The notes beneath the pieces are model-generated. The model searched no databases. It worked only from the letters and a program-made list of their open reading frames with translations, and was not told the DNA's origin. 27,232 bases of DNA from Nemertoderma westbladi (taxonomy: Eukaryota; Xenacoelomorpha; Nemertodermatida; Nemertodermatidae): positions 1 through 27,232 of the forward strand of contig JAUCBJ010005214.1 in NCBI GenBank assembly GCA_032718475.1, given 5' to 3'. Both the position numbers and the translations under genes were made by a program. Positions 1-9,496 of this stretch are shown here, one piece after another (within the stretch, counting starts at the first letter, position 1; every line of letters begins with the position of its first letter).

Positions 1-293
1 ACCCATTCCATCAAAGTCTTTAATTAATTTAAGAAATTAATGTTAAGAATGCATGTTTTTAATTGATTGAAATGATTTAAGTGATATTTATTGTTGAATT
101 ATCCACGCTGGACACATATTTCCATAGACCACTATTATAGGTAGATTAGCCTTCTTAATTCAGCCTAGCTAGAACTCCATCTTGCTTGCTTCCATCCAAT
201 CACAGACTAATAACTGAATAACTACCTACTATTATCTACTGAATATGAATAATGTATTGACAATAGATATCATATTGCCGGCAGGTTCAACGA
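1..293. other. AT-rich sequence, nothing recognised
   Basis: No open frame, RNA gene or strong repeat is visible before the fold-back element. Confidence 0.5.
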
Positions 294-558
294 ACTGTGT
301 TTATTACACGAACGGATTACGTGGTAAGCATTAAACAACTGTAACATAGTGTATGGATGATAGAAATCAAATATAATATTGAGGGTCTTTCTGTCTTTAG
401 CTGGTTTATATTATATTAATTAAAGATAACACTAGTAAACGTTTTCAACGGTTTCTGCATCAGACTATTATCTTTCTGTCTTTAATTAATACAATAAACC
501 AGCTAAAGACCCTCAATATTTTATTTCATTTCTATCATCCATACACTGTGTTTATTAC
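294..558. mobile_element. Fold-back element with ~84-bp arms, flanked by a 14-bp direct repeat
   Basis: Left arm 345-429 and right arm 468-550 are reverse complements, with a few mismatches and an 8-bp CTGTCTTT slippage difference. The loop (430-467) is 38 bp. ACTGTGTTTATTAC occurs exactly at 294-307 and 545-558, though the right copy overlaps the arm end. A non-autonomous DNA element (MITE) or an inverted duplication are both possible. No coding capacity. Confidence 0.75.
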
Positions 559-837
559 CTGATTTATTTGTAAGCTATTTCCCACGGTGTTAGTTGATCA
601 GAGTGGCTATTGGGACGAGCCATAAAGGCAGCCAAGACGCATTTACAATTAGCATAATGGTTATTCCTCGGGCCGAGCCGCAAACGGTGTTGCGAGACAT
701 TAGCAAAAAAAATAAATTGAAAAATAAAATTAAAATTAAAAAAAAAATAAAATAAGATTTACAAAAATTTTTTTTTTTTATTTATTACAAATACATTATA
801 ATAATTAAAAAGGGTAATAAATTTCGCTATTTAAGAA
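559..837. other. Unannotated sequence with an A/T homopolymer-rich stretch
   Basis: About 704-785 is an A-rich run followed by a T-run, which could pair. Nothing coding is visible. GGGCCGAGCCG near 670 resembles the downstream 19-bp repeat. Confidence 0.5.
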
Positions 838-1456
838 AGCCGTATCGATCCGATCAAGCCGAGTCGAACTGATGGAGCCGAGTCGAACCTATCGAGCTGA
901 GTTGAACCTATCGAGCTGAGACAAACCTATCGAGCCAAGTTGAACCTATCGAACCGAGTCGAACCCATCAAGCCGAGTCACACCAATTGAGCCAGATCAA
1001 GATGAGTCGGACCGTTTGAGCCGAGCCGAACCTATTGAGCCAAGTCGAACCTATTGAGCCGTGTCGAACCCATTGAGCAGAGTCGAACTGATTGAGCCGG
1101 ATCATGCCGTCTTGGACCGATTGAGCTGGAACGAACCTGTCGAGTGGGACTGATAGAGCCGAACCTATCGAGCTGAGTCGAACTTATCGAGCCGTGTCAA
1201 ACCTATCGAGCCGAGTCAAACCTAAGGAGCCGAGTCGAACTGATCGAACCAAGTCGAACCGAGTCAAACTGATCGAGCCAGATCAAACCGATTGAGCCTG
1301 ATGGAACCAATCGAGCGGAGACGAACCAATTGAGCTGAATCGAACCGATCAAGCCATGTCGAACCAATCAAGCCAAGTTGAACCATGATCGAGCCGAGTC
1401 GAACCAATCGAGCCGAGTTGAACTGATTGAGCCGAGTCGAACTGATTGAGCCGAGT
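838..1456. repeat. 19-bp imperfect minisatellite, about 32 copies
   Basis: The consensus is close to CTATCGAGCCGAGTCGAAC, with heavy point variation (TCGAGC/TTGAGC, GTCGAAC/GTTGAAC/GTCAAAC). Many CpG-to-TpG and CpG-to-CpA differences are seen between copies. It ends at the degenerate AGTAAGTAGG near 1456. An open frame on the reverse strand over its right edge is a by-product. Confidence 0.93.
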
Positions 1457-2592
1457 AAGTAGGCTTATGTAAGTATGTATGTGCACAATATTGGCTGTAT
1501 GTATGTACATATTGACATTGGCCCTAGCACCTAGCTGATAGCAGGACAGGCCATTAGAGTTTGTAATAGGCTTCCAGTAATGATTGGAACCTAGATATTG
1601 TCTGCATGCTGGTGCCACCCATACCAGGGCAATAGATTTGTCTGCATGGTCACTCAGGGTACTAGTTTGATGGGCAGGTCCGTTTAAAGCCAGCTTGCTG
1701 GCCTTCTAGTTGAGTTGATGTAAAGGACAAGGCTATACATGGCAATAATAATAAGATCAATTTGTATTCAATTTATTTTAGTTAGATTACCCATAGCCTC
1801 GTTTAACATTGCTGCCTAGTTGAATTAATCTGCCGCCCAACCTCAACAGCCACGCCGAGTAAAGCCAGGAAATCAGGAATGCTTATAAATTTAATCAAAA
1901 GTCTAAATAAACCAAAATATAAAAGCAGAAGCAATATTCCATTCCAATATTGGATTCCAACGCAAACAAAAAGGTTCAAAGCAAGAATGACTTTCATCAA
2001 CCAAACAAACTGCTTCCCGTCTAACTGTGTAATGTAATGTAATACACAGTCGTCTAAGCTACTAAGCATACAAATCACAACCACAATTATTAGTGTGATG
2101 TCGATGTGTGAAATGTTATCCTATTTGCAAACCTGGGAAACGGCCCTAAAGAGAGGTTTATTCTGCTAAGACCAGAAGACAGTAAGAAGCGTAACAGGAA
2201 ATACAAATATGTAATAATAATAATATAATTTTTTTAGATAGTTTTTCTAATTAATTATTATTTACTTTTAATTTTTATGAATTGCTTTGATAACATACAC
2301 TACCCAGAGGTACACAATAATTAATTAATCTATAAAGTCGTAAAATGAAATTAACTCAGGATTGATTTTATTTTACAACACTTTTAGTGACAAGAGTCAT
2401 TTATTAGAATCGTATGTTAAAATCAACACCAGGAATTGCGCCATAATATTACAGTATTATATGTACACAAACACAATATAGCGCCAATCGGCACTCAGTC
2501 AGCCAGTGCCAATGAAGAATAGCCATTGCAATCATAATATGATTGATTGACAGGTTCCACTTGACAGATTTCACAGGGAACTAAATAACTCC
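1457..2592. other. Gene-free AT-rich sequence
   Basis: A 93-codon reverse-strand frame (2084-1803) encodes a hydrophobic peptide, but it resembles no family I know and has no supporting splice context. Otherwise I see only AT-rich sequence. Confidence 0.4.
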
Positions 2593-2760
2593 TATACCCC
2601 GATTCGGGGTATACCTAATTTTTTCCGCTGCCTGGAGATTTTCTAGTAGAACACCAATTCGGGGTATAGCTTTCTACTGAAAATCTCGAATCGGTGTCAC
2701 TATTTTCCACGATAACACCGATTCTGGGTATAGAGCTGTACCCCAATTCGGGGTATTTTC
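2593..2760. repeat. Cluster of ACCCC/GGGGT palindromes
   Basis: A perfect odd palindrome lies at 2593-2613 (TATACCCCGA, one base, TCGGGGTATA). Further copies are AATTCGGGGTAT at 2656-2667 and 2746-2757, GATTCTGGGTAT at 2720-2731, and an inverted GAATCGGTGT near 2688. A second stem pairs GAGATTTTC..GTAGA (2636-2650) with TCTAC.GAAAATCTC (2672-2686). Confidence 0.85.
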
Positions 2761-2765
2761 CCTTA

Positions 2766-2968
2766 CTGAATATTGGACTTCAAATCAGCCAATTGTTCCA
2801 GGGCCTTGGGTAATTGGATCGGGCAGGATTTTTTTTCTTTAATCGAAAATATATCAAAAAATAAGAGTTTTGAACAGGGGGACCTGAAATTCACCAGGGG
2901 GAACTTTTTTTATAAGGCTTTGAATTTTTACAAAAGTCCAATATTGGACTTTAAGTCCAATTTTGGAC
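2766..2968. repeat. Element bounded by GTCCAATATTGGAC palindromes
   Basis: A half-palindrome AATATTGGACTT lies at 2769-2780, the perfect 20-bp palindrome AAAGTCCAATATTGGACTTT at 2933-2952, and AAGTCCAATTTTGGAC at 2953-2968. About 150 bp of unique AT-rich sequence lies between. No coding function is supported. Confidence 0.75.
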
Positions 2969-4486
2969 GTGACATTGAGAATCGAACTTAAAGGTACATG
3001 AAGCATGACAGATGAGAGACAGCCAGACAACTGTTAAGTTATGGAAAGTTACCTTTGCAGCTCTGTATGTATCTGCAGTGTAATGACTGTACTGTACTTA
3101 GAATATAATGGTGCATTCTAGGTACTTTGTACTTTACTTTTAGCATATTGTTTAGTTTACAATTTACATTCATGTTATGTCTAACCTTACAGCCTTATGT
3201 ACCCAGGACTTTATAGTGTCTTTAGGACTAGATTAGATTATGCTCCAACAAATATTTAATTACAAATTATATTTGGTGGATACTGGTAGCAATGCCAGGT
3301 TAGCTAACTGCAGCTGCTGCTAAGGCTAACTACAGTACAAGCTACGATTTCGTCTAAGGCTATGGGAGCCCTATCAGAAAGAAATACTACAAGTTGATGC
3401 TACCACCATCTCTTCTAATTTTTCCATACAACAGGGAGGGTATTATAAAACGGCTGGATAACAGGATAATGAAATGGGATTAGTAACTGATTAATGTGTT
3501 GGGGGTCTCCACATAATAAGTAAAGAAGTAGCAAGTAACACACAGACACACGTCAAAATCATAAACGAATTGAGGGAAAGGAACAGGTTACAGAGGCAGG
3601 CTTTTCTAACTAAAACAATAAACGCCCACTTTTGACTTTACCAATTAAAGGAGCCCTATAACCTCACCACATACTACTACTACAATCGGCATGATTCATT
3701 GCAGCTGCATTATATATATAGGCAGATAGGCCCTATAATGTGTATTAAGAATGCTGTGCCGGCTTGTTGACAAAAGTGCGCCTCCACAACTCCCTTACAC
3801 TCTTACAGCCTTATCACCTATAACATTTGCTAGATCATCCGCATCTTCAAGGCCAGACAGCCAGACTGTCCACCATGCTTATTCACTCCATGAGGTGCAC
3901 TGGCTGGTCCTCACGGCTTAAAGCGATGTCCTGCAAAGCGGAGGCGGTTTTGTTCTAGTGTCAAGCTTGGGGGAACCAATGACTGAATGAGACACCTCCA
4001 ACTCCAATGTTATATAGTGTCTGGTTGGAGATGCAGAGATGTGTGCATTGTACTTGACACAGTGAACCTAATCAAAACAATTAGTCAATAAACATTAACT
4101 CAATAACACAATAGGTTACAGTTTACAGTAGTCTTATTTTTGCCATACGAAAATACCACACTGCCACAGGTATGGCAGTATGGGTCTGTGGGTATGAATG
4201 AACTATACAGCTATAACTCAACTACGCTACCGCGGTATACACCGCTAAGGCAGTAAGGCTACCGCAAAGTGCAAAGCTATACCACTACCGCAAAAAGTAA
4301 CTACTGATGTCTGACTGTACGTGTGCGATCCCTGTTTATAACAGTATAATACATATAACAATTAATTTGATCATTAAAATAATGTTGCATTGTAATTATG
4401 TAATATATATGTACTGATACGGGATGCCGTTTTGATTTAAATACCGATATACAGTATGGCAGTATGGGTACACTTGGAGTTGTACT
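2969..4486. other. Gene-free stretch with dispersed short repeats
   Basis: GGGAAAGGAACAGGTTACAG (about 3575) recurs as a variant at about 5690, suggesting a diverged dispersed repeat. TATGGCAGTATGGG occurs near 4172 and 4455. No coding frame is convincing. Confidence 0.45.
3920..3947. repeat. Copy 1 of a 28-bp dispersed repeat (CTGCAAAGCGGAGGCGG)
   Basis: The 28 bp ending at 3947 match 24175-24202 with two mismatches, and the last 19 bp (TCCTGCAAAGCGGAGGCGG) are identical. It may be part of a short interspersed element, but I cannot define the ends. Confidence 0.6.
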
Positions 4487-4564
4487 AAAGTCCAATATTG
4501 GACTTTGGAGTCCAAAATTGGACTTGAAGTCTAAAATTGGACTTGAAGTCCAATTTTTGACTTC
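4487..4564. repeat. Four tandem palindromes of the GTCCAATATTGGAC family
   Basis: AAAGTCCAATATTGGACTTT at 4487-4506 is identical to 2933-2952. Three variants with centres AAAATT, AAAATT and AATTTT follow at about 20-bp spacing. The LINE C-terminal fragment begins within about 10 bp of the end. Confidence 0.85.
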
Positions 4565-4572
4565 TCACCGAC

Positions 4573-4904
4573 TGCCCGACCCTTGAGTATCGCCGTTATC
4601 GCGCCGACCTGATCCAGGTGTACCGTTACCTTGCGGGTATCGACAACGCTGACTGCAGCATGTTCGAACTTTCCACGACTGGTCTACGCGGCCACTCATT
4701 CAAGCTCCAGAAACCCCGTGCTCGGCTGCTGCAGAGAAACACGACATTCCACTTCCGAGTCATCGATCCCTGGAACTCGCTATCCAACAGTCCAATGCCG
4801 TTGTAACCACCCCCAACCTTAACTCTTTTAAAACCCGTTTGAACTCCCACTTTAAAGATTTCCCGCTTAAATTTACCCCATCATGGTGGTCCAGGTCCAT
4901 GTAA
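4573..4904 (+). pseudogene. LINE reverse-transcriptase ORF, C-terminal fragment of a second CR1/L2-like element
   Basis: From 4573 the + strand reads PTLEYRRYRADLIQVYRYL, then LRGHSFKLQKPRAR and FRVIDPWNSL. This is the conserved C-terminal block (LEYRR...RGHxxKL...RVxxxWN) of CR1/L2-type ORF2. The frame breaks at TAA 4804. After a two-base shift, 4800-4904 continues VVTTPNLNSFKTRLNSHFKD, the usual end of such proteins, and stops at 4902-4904. Only about 110 residues remain, a 5' truncation typical of LINE insertion. The sequence differs enough from the 12.3-14.5 kb copy to be a separate family. A cluster of GTCCAATATTGGAC palindromes ends directly upstream at 4564. Confidence 0.85.
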
Positions 4905-5137
4905 AAGTAAAATATCTTCCATAGTAACTCTTAACTTTTTACTATTTTTGCTTATTAACTTTTAATATATTTCTCGCCTTAATTAAAATTTTTATCACCA
5001 CTTCTTGACTTTTAAACTTTTTCTAACCTTAATTAAAACTTTAGATTACCACTTTTTAAATTTTTAACTAACTTTTTCTTACCTCTATTAAAACTTTTTT
5101 ATCACCATTTAATTATACACACACATTAGGGTAAGAC
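4905..5137. other. Pyrimidine/AT-rich repeat after the LINE fragment
   Basis: A CTTTTAA/TTAATTAAAACTTT pattern recurs loosely about every 60 bp from 4920 to 5110. This may be the 3' UTR of the truncated LINE. Confidence 0.45.
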
Positions 5138-5362
5138 GGGGTAAAATGGGACAAGTTTGGTATGTTTGGTTCTATAAGCAAGAGGGATTTTCCTGGATGG
5201 ATATAATCAAAGCATATTCTGTACATTTGAACTCTGGGCTATCAGATAGTACCAAAATAACCCCCTGAGCCTTTGGTTCAGGTGGTTTATTTTTAAAAAA
5301 ATCGCAGTGTCCCACTTTACCCCGAGTGGGGTAAAGTGGGACATCCGGGGTAAAGTGGGACA
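5138..5362. repeat. Inverted-repeat element with GGGGTAAAGTGGGACA ends
   Basis: GGGGTAAAATGGGACA (5138-5153) faces TGTCCCACTTTACCCC (5308-5323), enclosing 154 bp. After a 4-base GAGT loop, GGGGTAAAGTGGGACA follows at 5328-5343 (a perfect 16-bp hairpin with 5308-5323) and again at 5347-5362. The inside is non-coding. Confidence 0.88.
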
Positions 5363-6087
5363 TGAGGCATTGTTAGTGTTAGTTAGTCAAGTTCAGAAGT
5401 TAGATTAAGATTAGGGCCTATGGCAGTATGAGTTGAAATAGCAGTATGAGTATGAGTAGTTAAGACCAGTATCTGAGTATGAGCTAGGCCTAATAACTAA
5501 ATGCAATAGTAGCTATAAAAGCTATAAATCTCAACAATCACAGAGAAAAATCATCTAGGCATTATTTACGGAGTTACACCTATCTACATACGGGGTGGAT
5601 GTACCTCGTATGATTACGAGGTGGACTGGACGCAAAACCTGCCTTGGCGAATTAATATCCCGCCTCATTGTTAAATTCTCAATTTAGGGAAAGGAGCAGG
5701 TTACAGTGGCACGTTATTTTAACCAAAAAAATAAACTAACACAATAGAAGTAATAGAACAGGTTACAGTTTTATTTTTGAGAGTAATCATCTGTTATTTG
5801 CGTCCAACTGTCCAACTTCCCCTGGAGACAGGGAGAGGGATGCATTTTATTGCGACCAGTCCCCCCCCCCCCCCCCCCCCCCCCTTTAAAGAAGTAATAA
5901 ATAAATAATAGTAGTTCTCCCCATCTCTCGTACCTCCCAGCTGCAGCCAGTGTCTGAGTGTTGTTGTTTATCAGTATTGGCGATTGGCTTGGCATGTTAC
6001 AGTGTTAACAGCTAGCTACTGTATGTTTTCAGGGTGGTCTGATCATTTATATTATTTGGCATTTAGTTTCAGTATCTGTCGGTATAC
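5363..6087. other. Gene-free stretch
   Basis: It holds a TAGGCCTA (5485-5492), a short palindrome ACCTCGTA-TGAT-TACGAGGT near 5605-5624, and the poly-C tract. Nothing coding is seen. Confidence 0.45.
5861..5884. repeat. Poly-C tract, 24 consecutive C
   Basis: An uninterrupted run of 24 C followed by TTTAAAG. The length is probably approximate because such runs are read poorly. Confidence 0.95.
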
Positions 6088-7260
6088 CTTATCAACCGTT
6101 TCAACAGTCCTTTTCAGTATTTCCCATGCTGCACGAAGGCCTCTGAATTGTTTCAACAATTCGTGTGTGCATGGTTGGAAAATTGCGACGATCGCAAAGG
6201 CTTCAGAACAGTTTCAAAACCTTTTACAGTTTCAAAGCATTTCACATGCTGCGCAAAGGCCTGGATAATTTCGCAGCTATTTCAGTATTTATCATGCTGC
6301 ACAAAGACCTCTGAACAATTTAAACAGCTCATTTCATCCTTTATCATGCTTTACGAATTCCTTTTAACAGTTTCAACAGCTCTTTTCAGCCTTTTTCATG
6401 CTGCATGAACTCATGAAGGTCTCTGAACAGTTCTAAACAGCTATTTTCAACATTTCTCATGTTGCACGAAGCCGTCGGAACAATTTCAACTGTTCTTTTC
6501 AGCATTTATCAAGCTGCATGAAGGATTCTGAACAGTTTTATGAGCTCTTCTCAGTATTTATCATGCTGCACGAGGGCTTTTAACAGTATCAACAGCTCTT
6601 TTCAGCATTTCTCATGCTGCACGAAGGCCTCTAAACAGATTCGACAGCTATTTTCGGCATTCTCATACTGCACGAAGTCCTCTGAACAACTTCAAATGTT
6701 ATTTTCAACATTTATCATGCTGCCTTGAGGACTCTGAACAGTTTTATCAGCTCATTTTAGTATTTATCACGCTGCATGAAGGCCTTTTAGCAGTTTCAAC
6801 AGGCCTTTTCAGCATTTATCATGCTGCACGAAGGCATCTGAAAAGTTTCAACAGCTATTTTTAGCATTCTCATATTGCACTAAGCTCTCTGAACAACTTC
6901 AAATGTTATTTTCAGCATTTATCATGCTGCATGAAGGACTCTGAACAGTTTTATCAGCTCTTTTCAGTATTTATCATGCTGCATGAAGGCCTTTTAGCAG
7001 TTTTAACAGCCCTTTTCAGCATTTATCATGCTGCACGAAGGCATCTGAAAAGTTTCAACAGCTATTTTTAGCATTCTCATATTGCACAAAGCTCTCTGAA
7101 CAACTTCAAGTGTTATTTTCAGCATTTATCATGCTGCATGAAGGACTCTGAACAGTTTTATCAGCTGTTTTCAGTATTTATCATGATGCATGTGCATGAA
7201 GGCCTTTTAGCAGTTTCAACAGACATTTTCAGCATTTATCATGCTGCACGAACACGAAGG
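6088..7260. repeat. 52-bp tandem repeat, first block, with a ~208-bp higher-order unit
   Basis: About 22 copies of a unit built on CAGCATTTATCATGCTGCAC, GAAGGCCTCTGAACAG and TTTCAACAGCTCTT, spaced about 52 bp (CATGCTGC at 6923, 6975, 7028). From about 6664 four variants alternate: the CATA(C/T)TGCAC variant recurs at 6664, 6871 and 7079, giving a 207-208 bp period. Early copies are more diverged. Since 52 is not a multiple of three, the short open frames rich in SCCTKASEQ are by-products. Confidence 0.95.
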
Positions 7261-7294
7261 CCAGGTTGGAATTTATGTAGAGTTTGCTCAACAT

Positions 7295-7416
7295 GTGTGG
7301 CGCGCATTTAGGATCCTGGCGCGAAGGAACAGGGGCGTGTGGCGCGCATTTAGGATCCTGGCGCGAAGGAACAGGGGCGTGTGGCGCGCATTAAGGATCC
7401 TGGCTGCCTGGCGCGG
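7295..7416. repeat. GC-rich 42-bp repeat, about 2.9 copies
   Basis: GTGTGGCGCGCATTTAGGAT begins units at 7295, 7337 and 7379. The first two units are identical over 42 bp and the third is diverged and cut short. The unit is divisible by three, so one frame encodes the 14-residue repeat VWRAFRILARRNRG. The frame (7241-7438) starts inside a 52-bp satellite copy, so I do not call a gene. GC content is far above the surroundings. Confidence 0.9.
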
Positions 7417-7419
7417 AAA

Positions 7420-8370
7420 TGGATGTCATGTACAGTAGCAAAATGCACTGGCAGACTGGCATGGCAACATATCCAGCCACTCTACTTGAAATTATACCGG
7501 TCTGCCAGTAGAGAGCCTATTTTTAAAAAGAGTTAGGCCTAGGCCTTCAAAATTTTCGCTCGCTTCGCTTGCGTTTGTCTGTTTGTGTATTATGTATGCC
7601 TACTGTACGCTCTACTCTTATTCATCATTCTAATAACTCAGTAACTGAATAACTATAATAGGGATATTTGATTAGTGATATTTTATTACAGTATTTGTTT
7701 ATTAACCTAGGCCCCTATAGAAGTAATTCCGTGCCTTGAACTGTTTTGCACTCCTACCTGTCCTACATTATGGACAAACCGACAGATTGAGCATTGAAGG
7801 TACTGGTACCGTATCCAATCCACGTTAATCGTCATGTGTCATGGCCAATCAGGCCAAAGTTTTAATGTCTTTCAAAATGAGTTGTTTGAAAGGTTTTTCT
7901 ATTGTTCACACCAATATAGCCTAAAACCACGATTCAGCAGATTTTCCGTGCTCGCTACACTCCGATTTAATTCATAATCCTGTAATCACATCCGTAGGTA
8001 AAAAATAGTCGGTTGACCAAAAAATGTAAAAATTTTCTTGCTCGCTACGCTTGCAATTTCATCACATCTGTATTTAAAAACAGTCGGTTGACCTACTATC
8101 TGAATATAACAGTATTACTGTACCGGTACGCCTCTTCAAGTTTACATTTCTGCAAAATTTTCTTGCTCGCTTCGCTCGCATTTTCATGTAAAATTACTAG
8201 GGGTCTAGCTCTAGGTCTGTAGCGTAGGTACTGCAGTATAAACTGATAAATGATTACAATAATTGCCAAATTTAATGGTTAATCTTTCAATGGTTGGCGC
8301 GCATTGAATGTCATGGCATGGTTGGCGCGCTTTTCGTTTAACCAGAATCCGTGTGGCGCGCTTTTTGTCA
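7420..8370. other. Spacer between the two satellite blocks; repeat motifs, no gene
   Basis: It contains near-palindromic GCTCGCTTCGCTCGC-type motifs at 7558, 7950, 8040 and 8165. A duplicated stretch with CACATCCGTA/CACATCTGTA and AGTCGGTTGACC lies near 7987-8017 and 8063-8092. GGCGCGC occurs at about 8296, 8323 and 8355. No coding frame looks real. Confidence 0.6.
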
Positions 8371-8374
8371 ATAT

Positions 8375-9200
8375 TCCATATAGGCACGAAGGCAGCTGAA
8401 CAGTTTCAACAGCTATTTTCGGCATTCTCATATTGCACAAAGCCCTCTGAACAACTTCAAATGTTATTTTCAGCATTTATCATGCTGCATGAATGACTCT
8501 GAACAGTTTTATCAGCTCTTTTCAGTATTTCTCATGCTGCATGAAGGCCTTTTAGCAGTTTTAACAGCCCTTTTCAGCATTTATCATGCTGCACGAAGGC
8601 ATCTGAACAGTTTCAACAGCTATTTTCTGATTTTCGGCATTCTCATATTGCACAAAGCCCTCTGACAGTCTGAACTGAACAACTTCAAATGTTATTTTCA
8701 GCATTTATCATGCTGCATGAAGGACTCTGAACAGTTTTATCAGCTCTTTTCAGTATTTCTCATGCTGCATGAAGGCCTTTTTCCCTTTTAGCAGTTTTAA
8801 CAGCCCTTTTCAGCATTTATCAGTTTATCATGATGCACGAAGGACTCTGAACAGTTTATCAGCTCTTTTCAGTATTTCTCATGCTGCATGAATGCTTTTA
8901 ACAGCCCTTTTCAGCATTAATCATGCTGCATGAAGGACTCTGAACAGTTCTTTTCAGTAATTATCATACTGCATGAAGGCCTTTTAGCAGTTTCAACAGC
9001 CCATTTCAGCATTTATCATGCTGCACTTTTTTTCAGCTCTTTTTCAGTATTTAACATGCTGCGCGAAGGCCTGAATAGTTTCAAAAGCTCTTTTCAGTAT
9101 TTATGATGCAGCAAGAATGCCTCTAACTGCTTAACTAAAGCGTTTTGACAGCTCGTTTCAGTATTTGTGATGCTACTTGAAGGCCTCTAAATAGATTTGG
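8375..9200. repeat. 52-bp tandem repeat, second block of the same array
   Basis: It has the same units as 6088-7260, including the CATATTGCAC...AACAACTTCAAATG variant at 8453 and 8681, here 228 bp apart because of short internal duplications. Several copies carry small local duplications or deletions (for example around 8650-8680, 8770-8780 and 9020-9030). The block resumes abruptly after TTGGCGCGC-rich sequence and decays towards 9200. The array was probably continuous before the 7.26-8.37 kb spacer entered or arose. Confidence 0.93.
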
Positions 9201-9233
9201 TGGGGGTGAAATGAACATAACAACCCAGCGTTC

Positions 9234-9468
9234 ATGTCAATATTGACATTAGATGTCAATATTGACATGCAATAAAACATATCATTAAAATTATTACAAA
9301 CAACAATATACATTGGTTGGATTCAACAATATTTTAATTAAAATAAATATTCTCTTTACAAAAAAACATTTTTTACTTTTCAAATCACAATATTTAAAAA
9401 TTTATGATCAAAACATGGCAATATTGACATCATGTCAATTTTGACATGGAACATGTCAATATTGACAA
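9234..9468. repeat. Element with clustered TGTCAATATTGACA palindromes at both ends
   Basis: Two perfect 16-bp copies of ATGTCAATATTGACAT lie at 9234-9249 and 9253-9268, three bases apart. Three near-perfect copies lie at 9415-9430, 9432-9447 and 9453-9468. Between them is about 145 bp of very AT-rich sequence. The layout parallels the GTCCAATATTGGAC loci at 2.8-4.6 kb. Confidence 0.85.
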
Positions 9469-9496
9469 AGTGCCCGACTGTTTAGAGCACACAAGT

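Noticed and set aside
1349-1618. 89-codon reverse-strand frame
   Set aside because: Its C-terminal half is the 19-bp minisatellite read in frame.
1803-2084. 93-codon hydrophobic reverse-strand frame
   Set aside because: No recognised family, no splice or expression context, ordinary for AT-rich DNA. Could be revisited with RNA-seq.
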